DNA of 64,000 nucleotides from Marivita hallyeonensis (GCF_900129875.1 NZ_FQXC01000003.1:662304-726303), one strand, 5' to 3'; shown: positions 54,044 through 62,829, counted from the first letter of the stretch. Numbers and translations: made by a program. Notes: generated from the sequence alone by a model not told the origin.

Positions 54044-54287
54044 TTAGCCGATCCGCCGAATCGGAGTCGAGTGGCACACGATCATGTAGTCCGTGCCGAC
54101 GTCGTATAGCTGAAAGCCCCGGTGCGCGCACCTCGGCTTTCAGAAGGTCCAACCCGATCTCGCGATGAACCGCGCCTTTCTTTCGTCGGACCACACCTTT
54201 GCGTCGAACGGCGTCTGCGCTGAACAGTTGCGCGCGCCAGTGGGGGTTGAAAGCGACGGGGCTGTTAAAAGCATGTTGCATATCCAT
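54044..54287 (-). pseudogene. frameshifted small gene
   Basis: Minus-strand frame starting at ATG 54287 (or 54281) reads MDMQHAFNSPVAFNPHWRAQ, LFSADAVRRKGVVRRKKG, then EIGLDLLKAEVRAPG. At a GGGG run (54117-54120) removing one G gives the continuation GFQLYDVGTDYMIVCHSTP, IRRIG and a stop at 54044-54046. The two halves join as one compact small protein, with the C-terminal end in a pattern hydrophobic-Cys-X-X-P-IRRI. Unshifted, the frame runs on with unlike composition. A frameshift mutation or an indel in the sequence is therefore likely. I recall similar small proteins in Roseobacter genomes, but assign no function. Confidence 0.6.
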
Positions 54288-54331
54288 GTGCTCAGATGTG
54301 CAGCACAGATCTTACCACCCGATGAATCGAT

Positions 54332-54967
54332 TCAGGGCGTAAGGAGTTTTCGAAACATGTCTTCGACGAAAGTCTCCGCACCGCGTGCGCGTTTGGTGTC
54401 GCCAGGCAACAGAACCGCGATCTGAGCTTCGAAATCAGCATAGTGCTGGGTGACCGCCCAGATCGAAAAGATAAGGTGCGCCGGATGCATTTGAGTCAGC
54501 TTCCCTTCGTGCATCCAGCGATTGACGATCCCGCATTGCTTATCGAAGAGCGGCTTCAGCGTGCTTTCAAGATGCGGCAGCATGCGTGGGGCGCCTTGCA
54601 CGATCTCATTGGCGAAAAGCCTGGATTCACGGGGAAATTCTCGGCTCATCTCCATCTTCCGACGGATGTATCGCAACATTTCCTCAAGCGGGTCACCGTC
54701 TGGATCCATGGCCTCCAAAGGTGACAGCCACTCCGCCATCAGCGAATTCAGCAGCGCGATGTGGATCGCTTCCTTGCTCTCGAAGTAATAGATCAGGTTC
54801 GGTTTGTGCATCCCGCAGGCATCGGCGATCTGGTCGAGCGTGGTGCCGCGAAACCCCTGTGACGAGAACAATCCAAGCGCCGCGTCCAGAATACGCTTGC
54901 GGTTCTCCAGCTGGATGCGGCTTGGTTTGCGATCCGGTGTGTCGGACGTGGCGGTGTCGTGCTTCAT
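54332..54967 (-). CDS. RutR-type TetR family regulator
   Basis: Regulator of 211 residues: TetR HTH at the N-terminus (KRILDAALGLFSSQGFRGTT, DACGMHKPNLIYYFESKEA) and a RutR/YcdC-like C-terminal domain (FANEIVQGAPRMLPHLE, HPAHLIFSIWAVTQHYADF). RutR in E. coli senses uracil/thymine and controls pyrimidine use. It lies between the two pyrimidine operons and is divergent from the amidase gene, with a perfect RutR-like palindrome at 55057 between them. ATG at 54967 chosen to start just before the HTH linker. Confidence 0.85.
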   Translation of the reverse strand: MKHDTATSDTPDRKPSRIQLENRKRILDAALGLFSSQGFRGTTLDQIADACGMHKPNLIYYFESKEAIHIALLNSLMAEWLSPLEAMDPDGDPLEEMLRYIRRKMEMSREFPRESRLFANEIVQGAPRMLPHLESTLKPLFDKQCGIVNRWMHEGKLTQMHPAHLIFSIWAVTQHYADFEAQIAVLLPGDTKRARGAETFVEDMFRKLLTP

Positions 54968-55056
54968 TTGCGGGCAAATCCGGATGAGTGCCAATTCTGC
55001 GGGCAAGTCTTCGTATTTGAATGCTTGACAGGAACTGGGTGCATTGCAATCGTCAC

Positions 55057-55072
55057 TTTACCAACTGGTAAA
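55057..55072. promoter_or_regulatory. RutR-like operator upstream of the carbamoyl-beta-alanine amidase operon
   Basis: Perfect TTTACCA-AC-TGGTAAA palindrome (7-bp arms, 2-base spacer) like the E. coli RutR consensus TTGACCA-N2-TGGTCAA. It is 61 bases before the amidase start and 89 bases from the regulator start, so it can control both. The related site at 50392 has one mismatch. Confidence 0.7.
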
Positions 55073-55133
55073 AAAATTCTGCGGTGTGCCTCTAGCATGT
55101 CCGCGCAAGACCAGCAAAGGCAAGGGGGATGTG

Positions 55134-56384
55134 ATGGCGGCTCCGGGCGAAAACCTGCGGATCAATGGCGACCGGTTGTGGGACAGCCTTATGGAGATGG
55201 CCAAGATCGGCCCCGGCATTGCAGGTGGCAACAACCGTCAAACCCTGACCGATGAAGATGCCGAAGGGCGCGCCCTGTTCCAGAAATGGTGCGAAGACGC
55301 TGGCTGTTCCATGGGTGTCGACGAGATCGGCAACATGTTCGCGCGGCGCGAAGGCACCGACCCGGATGCGCTGCCGGTTTATGTCGGGTCACACCTCGAC
55401 ACGCAGCCGACGGGTGGGAAATACGATGGCGTCCTGGGTGTGCTGGGCGGGTTGGAAATCATCCGGTCTTTGAATGATCTGGGGATCAAGACCAAACACC
55501 CGATTGTCGTGACCAACTGGACCAACGAGGAAGGCACCCGGTTCGCCCCGGCGATGTTGGCCTCCGGCGTGTTTGCGGGCAAGCACACGCTTGATTGGGC
55601 GTTCGACCGCGAGGACGCGCAAGGCAAGAAATTCGGCGATGAGCTTGAGCGGATCGGCTGGAAAGGCGATGAAAAGGTCGGCGACCGGAAGATGCATGCG
55701 TTCTTCGAACTGCATATCGAACAAGGGCCGATCCTCGAGGCTGAGGGCAAGGACATTGGTGTCGTCACCCACGGGCAGGGTTTGCGCTGGATCGAGTGCA
55801 CCGTGACCGGCAAGGAAAGCCACACCGGCTCCACGCCGATGCATATGCGCAAGAACGCCGGGCGTGGGCTGGCGCTGGTGACGGAACTCGTCCACGAGAT
55901 CGCGATGAAAAACCAGCCCAACGCGGTGGGAGCCATCGGCCATATCGACGTCTATCCCAACTCGCGGAACATCATTCCGGGCAAGGTGGTGTTTACCGTC
56001 GACATGCGCACCCATCTCATCGACAAGCTGAACGGCATGGTCGACGAATTCATGCAGCGCGCGCCGAAGCTCTGCGAAGACATCGGCGTCACGTTTGACT
56101 GCCACATCGTCGGTCAGTTCGACCCGCCGGCCTTTGATGAAGGCTGCGTGACCGCGATCCGCGAAGCGGCCGAGCGGTTGGGGTATAGCCATATGGATAT
56201 CGTCTCCGGTGCTGGACATGACGCCTGCTGGATCAATGACGTCGCACCGACCGCGATGGTGATGTGCCCCTGCGTCGACGGGCTGTCGCACAACGAGGCC
56301 GAGGAGATCTCGAAGGAATGGGCAACAGCTGGCACGGATGTGCTCTTCCATGCGGTTGTCGAGACGGCGGAGATCGTAAGCTGA
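55134..56384 (+). CDS. Zn-dependent amidohydrolase, probable N-carbamoyl-beta-alanine amidase (PydC/HyuC-like)
   Basis: M20-family hydrolase of 416 residues: VGSHLDTQPTGGKYDGVLGV (about 83-102; metal-binding His/Asp), TNWTNEEGTRFAPAML (catalytic Glu pair), ELHIEQGPILEAEG, SGAGHDACWINDVAPTAMV. These are typical of hydantoinase-linked carbamoylases. It should hydrolyse N-carbamoyl-beta-alanine to beta-alanine, CO2 and ammonia as the last reductive step. ATG at 55134 is preceded by AAGGGGG. Confidence 0.9.
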   Translation: MAAPGENLRINGDRLWDSLMEMAKIGPGIAGGNNRQTLTDEDAEGRALFQKWCEDAGCSMGVDEIGNMFARREGTDPDALPVYVGSHLDTQPTGGKYDGVLGVLGGLEIIRSLNDLGIKTKHPIVVTNWTNEEGTRFAPAMLASGVFAGKHTLDWAFDREDAQGKKFGDELERIGWKGDEKVGDRKMHAFFELHIEQGPILEAEGKDIGVVTHGQGLRWIECTVTGKESHTGSTPMHMRKNAGRGLALVTELVHEIAMKNQPNAVGAIGHIDVYPNSRNIIPGKVVFTVDMRTHLIDKLNGMVDEFMQRAPKLCEDIGVTFDCHIVGQFDPPAFDEGCVTAIREAAERLGYSHMDIVSGAGHDACWINDVAPTAMVMCPCVDGLSHNEAEEISKEWATAGTDVLFHAVVETAEIVS

Positions 56385-56386
56385 TT

Positions 56387-56440
56387 GGGGGCTCTGCCCC
56401 CGGCCTGCGGCCTCCCCCGAGGTATTTTAGAAACAGAGAA
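56387..56440. repeat. intergenic GC-rich hairpin repeat, copy 2
   Basis: GGGGG-CTCTG-CCCCC hairpin (56387-56401), then CCTCCCCCGAGGTATTTT. Reverse-complemented it resembles the block at 2876-2913 (AAAATA, then C-rich/GGGGG, then a GGGGGC-type hairpin). It sits between the amidase and dihydropyrimidinase genes. Confidence 0.6.
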
Positions 56441-56462
56441 GATCAGGACGACGGAGCGAGAA

Positions 56463-57917
56463 ATGACCACAGTCATCAAGAACGGAACGGTTGTTACAGC
56501 GGACCTGACCTATGACGCGGATGTTCTCATCGAGAACGGCGTGATTTCCGAGATTGGGCCAAATCTGAAGGGCGACGAGGAACTGGATGCGACCGGCTGC
56601 TATGTGATGCCGGGCGGGATCGATCCGCATGTGCATCTGGAAATGCCGTTCATGGGAACGTATTCCAGCGACGACTTCGAAAGCGGCACGCGCGCTGGCC
56701 TTGCGGGCGGAACGACGATGGTCGTCGACTTCTGCCTCCCGAACCAGGGCGAGGGCCTTCATGATGCGCTGAAGCGGTGGGACAACAAATCGACCCGCGC
56801 GAATTGCGATTACTCCTTCCACATGGCGGTGACGTGGTGGGGCGAGCAGGTGTTCAACGACATGAAGTCGGTGATTGAGGATCGTGGGATCACCACCTTC
56901 AAGCATTTCCTCGCCTACAAGGGCGCGCTGATGGTCAATGATGATGAGCTCTTCGCGTCGTTCAACCGTCTGGCCGAGCTCGGTGGCATCGCCATGGTGC
57001 ACGCCGAGAACGGCGATGTGGTGGCCGAGATGACGGCCAAGCTGCTGGCCGAGGGTAACACAGGGCCAGAGGGGCATGCCTATTCCCGCCCGTCGCAGGT
57101 GGAAGGCGAAGCGACCAACCGCGCAATCATGATCGCCGACATGGCGGGTGTTCCGCTTTATGTCGTGCACACATCCTGTGAAGAGGCGCATGAGGCGATC
57201 CGGCGCGCGCGGATGCAGGGAAAGCGCGTCTGGGGGGAACCGCTGATCCAGCACCTGACGCTGGATGAAAGCGAGTACTTCAACAAGGACTGGGACCACG
57301 CCGCTCGGAGGGTGATGTCGCCGCCCTTCCGCAACAAGCAGCATCAGGACAGCCTCTGGGCCGGTCTCATGTCCGGGTCCCTGTCGGTTGTCGCAACCGA
57401 CCATTGTGCATTCACGACCGAGCAGAAACGAACCGGGATTGGCGACTTCTCAAAGATCCCGAACGGCACCGGCGGGCTTGAGGACCGACTGCCGATGCTT
57501 TGGACCCACGGGGTCGAAACCGGACGTCTGACGCCGAACGAATTCGTCGCGGTCACGTCGACCAATATCGCGAAGATTCTGAACTGCTATCCGAAGAAAG
57601 GTTCTGTTCTCGTCGGGGCCGACGCCGATCTGGTGGTGTGGGATCCGAAGAAGGAAAAAACGATCCAGGCCAGCACTCAGCAATCCGCCATCGACTACAA
57701 CGTGTTCGAAGGGCATCACGTGAAAGGCCTGCCGCGCTTTACGCTCACACGCGGGCAGGTTGCGGTGCATGACGGAGAAATCCGCACGCAGGAAGGCCAC
57801 GGCAAGTTCGTTGCGCGCGAACCGAACGGCACGGTGAACAAGGCATTGAGCACTTGGAAAGACCTGACCGCTCCGCGCCCGGTTGAGCGCACCGGGATCC
57901 CTGCGACGGGGGTTTGA
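56463..57917 (+). CDS. dihydropyrimidinase
   Basis: Cyclic amidohydrolase of 484 residues that opens dihydrouracil/dihydrothymine to the N-carbamoyl form. Family landmarks: GGIDPHVHLEMPFMGTYSSD (about 52-71), the carboxylated Lys in FKHFLAYKGALM (about 150), MVHAENGDVV, VVHTSCEEAHEAI, VVATDHCAFT. Length and all metal ligands are normal. It produces the substrate for the upstream amidase. TGA overlaps the ATG of the ABC ATPase gene. Confidence 0.94.
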   Translation: MTTVIKNGTVVTADLTYDADVLIENGVISEIGPNLKGDEELDATGCYVMPGGIDPHVHLEMPFMGTYSSDDFESGTRAGLAGGTTMVVDFCLPNQGEGLHDALKRWDNKSTRANCDYSFHMAVTWWGEQVFNDMKSVIEDRGITTFKHFLAYKGALMVNDDELFASFNRLAELGGIAMVHAENGDVVAEMTAKLLAEGNTGPEGHAYSRPSQVEGEATNRAIMIADMAGVPLYVVHTSCEEAHEAIRRARMQGKRVWGEPLIQHLTLDESEYFNKDWDHAARRVMSPPFRNKQHQDSLWAGLMSGSLSVVATDHCAFTTEQKRTGIGDFSKIPNGTGGLEDRLPMLWTHGVETGRLTPNEFVAVTSTNIAKILNCYPKKGSVLVGADADLVVWDPKKEKTIQASTQQSAIDYNVFEGHHVKGLPRFTLTRGQVAVHDGEIRTQEGHGKFVAREPNGTVNKALSTWKDLTAPRPVERTGIPATGV

Positions 57918-58738
57918 TGCAGGACCACGCCCAAGCTGCGGTCATCGACCACGGCACATCAACGCCTGTGATTTCCGCCAAGTCGCTGGATCTGACGTTT
58001 CAGACCAACGATGGTCCCGTGCATGCCTTGTCCGGAATCGATCTGGACATTGGCAAGGGCGAGTTCGTCAGTTTCATCGGCCCGTCCGGTTGCGGAAAGA
58101 CGACTTTCCTGCGCTGCGTTGCGGCGTTGGAGACGCCGACGGGTGGTTCGCTGACCGTAAATGGCATGTCGCCTGATGAGTCGCGAAAAGCACGGGCGTA
58201 CGGCTATGTGTTTCAGGCGGCCGGATTGTATCCCTGGCGAACGATTGAAAAGAACATCGCGCTGCCGCTGGAGATCATGGGGTATTCCAAGGCGGAGCAG
58301 GCAGAGCGCATCGTGCGGGTTCTGGACCTCGTGGAGCTGTCGAATTTCGGCAAGAAATATCCCTGGCAACTTTCTGGGGGGATGCAGCAACGCGCCTCCA
58401 TCGCCCGGGCGCTGGCGTTCGATGCGGACATTCTGCTGATGGACGAACCTTTCGGCGCGCTGGATGAGATTGTGCGCGATCACCTGAACGAACAGCTTTT
58501 GGCGCTGTGGGCACGGACGGACAAGACCATCGGCTTCGTCACGCATTCGATCCCGGAAGCGGTTTATCTTTCGACCAAGATCGTCGTGATGTCCCCGCGG
58601 CCCGGGCGGATCACCGACATCATCGACAGCCCGCTGCCGAAAGAACGGCCGCTCGACATTCGGGACACGCCCGAATTCCTCGCTGTGGCGCACCGTGTGC
58701 GGGAAGGGCTGCGCGCTGGGCATGCCTATGACGACTGA
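57917..58738 (+). CDS. ABC transporter ATP-binding protein
   Basis: ATPase of 273 residues of the nitrate/sulfonate/taurine (SsuB/TauB) group. Walker A GPSGCGKTTFLRC (about 58), signature LSGGMQQRASIARAL (about 151), Walker B ILLMDEPFGALDE (about 173) and H-loop GFVTHSIPEAVYL. Its ATG shares its A with the dihydropyrimidinase stop. With the next three genes it forms a full importer, whose ligand is probably a pyrimidine or its product (context). Confidence 0.94.
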   Translation: MQDHAQAAVIDHGTSTPVISAKSLDLTFQTNDGPVHALSGIDLDIGKGEFVSFIGPSGCGKTTFLRCVAALETPTGGSLTVNGMSPDESRKARAYGYVFQAAGLYPWRTIEKNIALPLEIMGYSKAEQAERIVRVLDLVELSNFGKKYPWQLSGGMQQRASIARALAFDADILLMDEPFGALDEIVRDHLNEQLLALWARTDKTIGFVTHSIPEAVYLSTKIVVMSPRPGRITDIIDSPLPKERPLDIRDTPEFLAVAHRVREGLRAGHAYDD

Positions 58739-58744
58739 CGTGTC

Positions 58745-59677
58745 ATGAGAACCCTGTTCCCCATTCTGTCGGTTCTCGCGGTGCTCATCGCGATCTGGTA
58801 CGCGGCTGTGGCGCCGATGAACATTCGGGGTGCGTTGGACGTGGCCGAGCGCGCAGGCGCAGAGGTGGTGCCGCCAGACGCGCGTGCACGGTTCGACACG
58901 TCGGTCTGGGTTCTGATGGCGAACAACCCTGAGCACATCGCGGCAGGGTACAGCCTTGACCGACCGCGACTGCCGACCCCGCAACAGGTCGGGCAGGAGC
59001 TTTGGAAGACCACAGGAGAGATGGCGCTCAAGGGTCGGCCCATGTCGAAGCGGTCCCTGATCTATCACGGATGGATCACCTTGCAGTCGACGCTGTGGGG
59101 CTTTGTCCTTGGTACAGCCCTTGGCATGGCCGGGGCGATTGCCATCGTCTACAGCCGCGTCGTTGACATGAGCCTGATGCCCTGGGCCATCATCTCGCAG
59201 ACCGTGCCTATCGTCGCGCTTGCGCCCATGATCATCGTTCTGTCGAGCCAGGTCGGGATCGAAGGCCGCGGCGTGCCGAAGGCGATCATTTCAGCTTACC
59301 TGTGCTACTTCCCGGTTCTTGTCGGCATGGTGAAAGGTCTGCGATCCCCGGGCACGGCGCAACTTGATCTGCTCAAGACCTATTCGGCGTCCGGTTTGCA
59401 GGCCTTCCTCAAATTGCGGCTGCCGGCCTCGATGCCCTATCTTTTCACGTCCCTCAAGATCGGCATCGCGGCGGCGCTTGTGGGCACGATTGTTGGAGAG
59501 CTGCCCACGGGTGCGATCTCGGGGCTTGGCGCGCGCATCCTGATCGGGGACCAGTTCGGGACACCACTGGCGATCTGGGCGGCGCTCGCGGCTGCGGCAA
59601 TTCTTGCCGGGCTGCTGGTCACTCTGCTTGATCTGCTCCAGCGCATCACCCTGCGTCGCATGGGGATGCAGGCATGA
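58745..59677 (+). CDS. ABC transporter permease, first of a pair
   Basis: Inner-membrane protein of 310 residues. TM1 (FPILSVLAVLIAIWYAAVAP) is followed by an unusually long periplasmic segment (about 25-105), then about six transmembrane helices and the coupling loop KTYSASGLQAFLKLRLPASM. BPD-type permease of the SsuC/TauC family. Starts 6 bases after the ATPase stop and overlaps the second permease by four bases. Confidence 0.9.
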   Translation: MRTLFPILSVLAVLIAIWYAAVAPMNIRGALDVAERAGAEVVPPDARARFDTSVWVLMANNPEHIAAGYSLDRPRLPTPQQVGQELWKTTGEMALKGRPMSKRSLIYHGWITLQSTLWGFVLGTALGMAGAIAIVYSRVVDMSLMPWAIISQTVPIVALAPMIIVLSSQVGIEGRGVPKAIISAYLCYFPVLVGMVKGLRSPGTAQLDLLKTYSASGLQAFLKLRLPASMPYLFTSLKIGIAAALVGTIVGELPTGAISGLGARILIGDQFGTPLAIWAALAAAAILAGLLVTLLDLLQRITLRRMGMQA

Positions 59678-60522
59678 GCTGGCTGGTGTTCGCATTGCTG
59701 TTCTGGGTCGGGGCATGGGCGCTTAACGCGTACCTCGCGCATTCACCTTGGTCGGGATCGGTGCCTGTGCGGGTGGCCATTCCGGTCTTGTTCGGCGTCA
59801 CGCTCATCGTCCTTTGGGAAGGCGTCGTGCGCGGTTTTGGTGTCTCACCGGTGATCCTGCCAGCCCCGACGGATGTGGCGCGCACCTTTGCGGCATCGAC
59901 CGATATCCTGTGGGAGGACTTCCGACAGACCGTGTTGAAAGGCGCGCTTTCGGGGTTCATCATTGGCGTTCTCGCGGCCTTTCTGACCGCGATCCTGATC
60001 GACCGATCCGCGTTTCTGACGCGTGGGCTCTTGCCCATCGGGAATTTCGTGGCCGCTCTGCCCATCGTCGGTATCGCGCCGATTTTGGTCAGCTGGTTCG
60101 GCTTCGACTGGCAATCGAAGGCCGCCGTCGTCGTGGTGATGGTCTTTTTCCCGATCCTTGTGAACACGGTGCAAGGCCTGCGTGAGACCGATGCCATGCA
60201 GCGCGATCTGATGCGCACTTACGCTGCCGGATATTTCGACACTTTGATCAAGCTCCGCCTGCCTGCGGCGCTTCCTTTCGTGTTCAACGGACTCAAAATC
60301 GCGACAACGCTTGCATTGATCGGTGCAATCGTTGCTGAATACTTCGGGTCGCCGACCCGGGGCATGGGGTTTCGCATTTCGACCGGGGTCGGCAGCCTGT
60401 CGATCGATCTTGTCTGGGCGGAAATCGCCGTTGCCGCGATGGCTGGAACAGCCTTCTACGGATTGGTGGCCTGGATCGAAAAACGGGTGACGTTCTGGCA
60501 CCCGTCCCATCGTTCGAATTGA
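59674..60522 (+). CDS. ABC transporter permease, second of a pair
   Basis: Inner-membrane protein of 282 residues with several transmembrane helices and the coupling loop RTYAAGYFDTLIKLRLPAAL. The start overlaps the first permease by four bases. Together they form a heterodimeric channel for the ATPase upstream. The binding protein follows 39 bases later. Confidence 0.9.
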   Translation: MSWLVFALLFWVGAWALNAYLAHSPWSGSVPVRVAIPVLFGVTLIVLWEGVVRGFGVSPVILPAPTDVARTFAASTDILWEDFRQTVLKGALSGFIIGVLAAFLTAILIDRSAFLTRGLLPIGNFVAALPIVGIAPILVSWFGFDWQSKAAVVVVMVFFPILVNTVQGLRETDAMQRDLMRTYAAGYFDTLIKLRLPAALPFVFNGLKIATTLALIGAIVAEYFGSPTRGMGFRISTGVGSLSIDLVWAEIAVAAMAGTAFYGLVAWIEKRVTFWHPSHRSN

Positions 60523-60561
60523 AGAAGAAAAGACGACGCATAACAACTTGGAGGTTAACAG

Positions 60562-61548
60562 ATGAACTCTCGAATTCTTGGCGCTCTTGCGGCGTTTGGT
60601 CTTGCGGCCCCGGCATGGGCTGCGGACGACGTCACGCTTCAGCTGAAATGGGTCACACAGGCCCAGTTCGCTGGCTACTACGTGGCACTCGAAAACGGCT
60701 ACTACGAAGAAGCCGATCTCAATGTCACCATTCAGCCGGGCGGCCCGGACATCGCGCCAACGCAGGTGATTGCAGGCGGCGGGGCCGATGTGACCGTGGA
60801 ATGGATGCCGGCCGCGCTTGCTGCGCGTGAAAAGGGTCTGCCCCTGGTCAACATTGCGCAGCCTTTCAAAAGCTCTGGCATGATGCTGACCTGCTGGAAA
60901 GATGCTGGCATCGCAACACCGGAAGACCTCGCCAACCGCACGCTGGGTGTCTGGTTCTTCGGCAACGAATTTCCCTTCATGTCGTGGATGAGCCAGCTTG
61001 GCATTTCGACAGACGGAAAAGGCGAAAGCGGTGTCGAGGTCCTCAAGCAGGGCTTCAACGTTGATCCGCTTCTGCAACGGCAGGCCGATTGCATTTCGAC
61101 CATGACCTATAACGAGTATTGGCAGGTGATCGACGCGGGCGTCAGCCCGGATGACCTCGTGACCTTCAAATACGAGGATCAGGGCGTCGCCACTCTGGAG
61201 GACGGGTTGTACGTTCTCGAAGACCGGCTGGACGACCCGGCCTTTGTCGACAAGATGCAGCGTTTCGTCGCGGCGTCGATGCGCGGTTGGAAATGGGCCG
61301 AAGAGAACCCGGACGAGGCCGCGATGATCGTTCTGGAGTATGACGAGACCGGTGCGCAGACCGAAGAACATCAAAAGCGCATGATGGGTGAGATCGCCAA
61401 GCTGACAGCTGGATCGAACGGGACATTGGACCCGGCGGATTTCGCGCGGACGGTCGCCACTTTGTTGGCAGGCGGCTCTGACCCAGTAATCACCGCTGAT
61501 CCGGGTGACGCAGCCTGGACGCACGACGTCTCAAGCGTTCTCAACTGA
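60562..61548 (+). CDS. ABC substrate-binding protein, NMT1/THI5-like
   Basis: Secreted protein of 328 residues with a signal peptide (ILGALAAFGLAAPAWA). The mature start DDVTLQLKWVTQAQFAGYYV is typical of the NMT1/THI5-like group that binds hydroxymethylpyrimidine-like or related small ligands. GAGGTTAAC precedes the ATG. Last gene of the pyrimidine operon; a terminator shared with the convergent LacI gene follows. A pyrimidine ligand fits the family and the operon but needs a binding assay. Confidence 0.88.
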   Translation: MNSRILGALAAFGLAAPAWAADDVTLQLKWVTQAQFAGYYVALENGYYEEADLNVTIQPGGPDIAPTQVIAGGGADVTVEWMPAALAAREKGLPLVNIAQPFKSSGMMLTCWKDAGIATPEDLANRTLGVWFFGNEFPFMSWMSQLGISTDGKGESGVEVLKQGFNVDPLLQRQADCISTMTYNEYWQVIDAGVSPDDLVTFKYEDQGVATLEDGLYVLEDRLDDPAFVDKMQRFVAASMRGWKWAEENPDEAAMIVLEYDETGAQTEEHQKRMMGEIAKLTAGSNGTLDPADFARTVATLLAGGSDPVITADPGDAAWTHDVSSVLN

Positions 61549-61573
61549 CCGCGCGACCCTGTCGTGGTTTTGG

Positions 61574-61597
61574 AAAGGGCCCTGCGGGGCCCTTTTT
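61574..61597. terminator. terminator between the binding-protein gene and the LacI gene
   Basis: 9-bp stem AAAGGGCCC / GGGCCCTTT with a TGCG loop and T-run on the plus strand; it overlaps the stop codon of the convergent LacI gene. Confidence 0.8.
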
Positions 61598-62627
61598 ATC
61601 TGCGCAACGTGTCGCCGTAGCTGATCTTTGGCGTAAGCTCGATCACTTTTGGCGTTTCCGCGTCAGGGTTATTCACACGTTCCGCAATGATTTCAGCGGC
61701 CTTGACGCCGATTTCGGTCCGGCAGGCATCCATCGTGGCAAGTTTCCGCGGCAACCCGTCGAGCAGTTCAACGCCGTTGAAGCCGGCAAGCCCGATCTGC
61801 TCGGGGATTTCAACGCCCTTCTCCAACAGGGCAAGCAACGCCCCCGCCGCGATCATGTCATTGGAGAAGTAGAGAAAATCGAGGTCCGGCTCGCGTTCCA
61901 GCATGGTTTCGGTCATTTCGCGCCCTTTGGCGAGCGCGGAACCGCCGGAATAGAATTCCTGATCCGCGATCTCGATCCCGCCTTTGGCAAGGGCTTCTGT
62001 GAAACCTTCGAACCGTTTGCGCGCGCGGTGGTCGAGCGGCATTTTCGTGCCGAGGAACCCGATCCGTTCGTATCCCGCCTTCATGATTGCCTGCGCCATC
62101 TTCCGGCCCGCGCGCCGGTGCGAAATCCCGACCATCGCGTCGATCGGTGTGCCGTCGACATCCATGATTTCCACCACGGGAATGCCGCTTGCCTTCAGCA
62201 TGGCGCGCGAGGCGTCCGTGTGTTCAAGACCGGCAATGATGACGCCCGAGGGTCGCCATGACAGCATCTCGTAAAGGACGCGCTCTTCCTTTTCCGGCAG
62301 GTAGTCGGTCACACCCACAACCGGCTGCAGGTCAGTTTCTTCCAGAACGCTGCTGATGCCCGACATCACTTCGGGGAACACCATGTTCCGTAGACTGGGA
62401 ATGATGACAGCAACCAGGTTCACGCGCTGGCTGGCGAGGGCACCGGCGATCTTGTTGGGCACATATCCAAGCGCCTTGGCTGCGGACAGCACCCGCTCAC
62501 GCGTGGCATCCGACACATCGCCGCGATTGCGCAGAACGCGGCTGACCGTCATCTCCGACACGCCGGACGCCTCCGACACATCTCGCAATGTCAGCGGGCG
62601 GGTATCGTCATTGGCCACATGCGTCAT
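61596..62627 (-). CDS. LacI family transcriptional regulator
   Basis: Regulator of 343 residues with a LacI HTH (TLRDVSEASGVSEMTVSRVL, NRGDVSDATRERVLSAAKAL) and a periplasmic-binding-like effector domain (VAVIIPSLRNMVFPEVM, FLGTKMPLDHRARKRFEGF). GntR/gluconate-type LacI regulators resemble this. Start at 62627 is used; a GTG three codons in has better spacing to AAGG. Its target is unknown; it is convergent with the pyrimidine operon and lies next to tRNA-Arg. Confidence 0.9.
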   Translation of the reverse strand: MTHVANDDTRPLTLRDVSEASGVSEMTVSRVLRNRGDVSDATRERVLSAAKALGYVPNKIAGALASQRVNLVAVIIPSLRNMVFPEVMSGISSVLEETDLQPVVGVTDYLPEKEERVLYEMLSWRPSGVIIAGLEHTDASRAMLKASGIPVVEIMDVDGTPIDAMVGISHRRAGRKMAQAIMKAGYERIGFLGTKMPLDHRARKRFEGFTEALAKGGIEIADQEFYSGGSALAKGREMTETMLEREPDLDFLYFSNDMIAAGALLALLEKGVEIPEQIGLAGFNGVELLDGLPRKLATMDACRTEIGVKAAEIIAERVNNPDAETPKVIELTPKISYGDTLRR

Positions 62628-62752
62628 CCTTGTGTATTCGGATCGACGTTACCGCAAACTTCGAGGACGCAGCAAGCGATTGCAGCACCTTGGAAAAAGT
62701 CGCTGGCCGGAGATGACAAGCGGTTGTGCGAAGAGTATGCAATTGGATGTGC

Positions 62753-62829
62753 GGTCCCGTGGCTCAACTGGATAGAGCAGCCCCCTCCTAAGGGGCAGGT
62801 TGCAGGTTCGAATCCTGCCGGGATCGCCA
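62753..62829 (+). tRNA. tRNA-Arg (anticodon CCU)
   Basis: 77 bases with encoded CCA. Acceptor GGTCCCG pairs with CGGGATC (one G-T), D-stem GCTC/GAGC, anticodon stem GCCCC/GGGGC around loop CTCCTAA giving anticodon CCT, T-stem GCAGG/CCTGC with TTCGAAT loop. Reads AGG codons. This tRNA type is a frequent integration target; phage-like genes follow directly. Confidence 0.95.

Noticed and set aside
53931..54287. 118-codon minus-strand frame downstream of the TetR gene as one intact protein
   Set aside because: Only the first part is protein-like; after the GGGG run the other frame carries the natural C-terminus, so it is listed as a frameshifted gene.
59845..61524. 559-codon minus-strand ORF opposite the ABC genes
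   Set aside because: Antisense to a permease and a binding protein with clear signal peptide and motifs.
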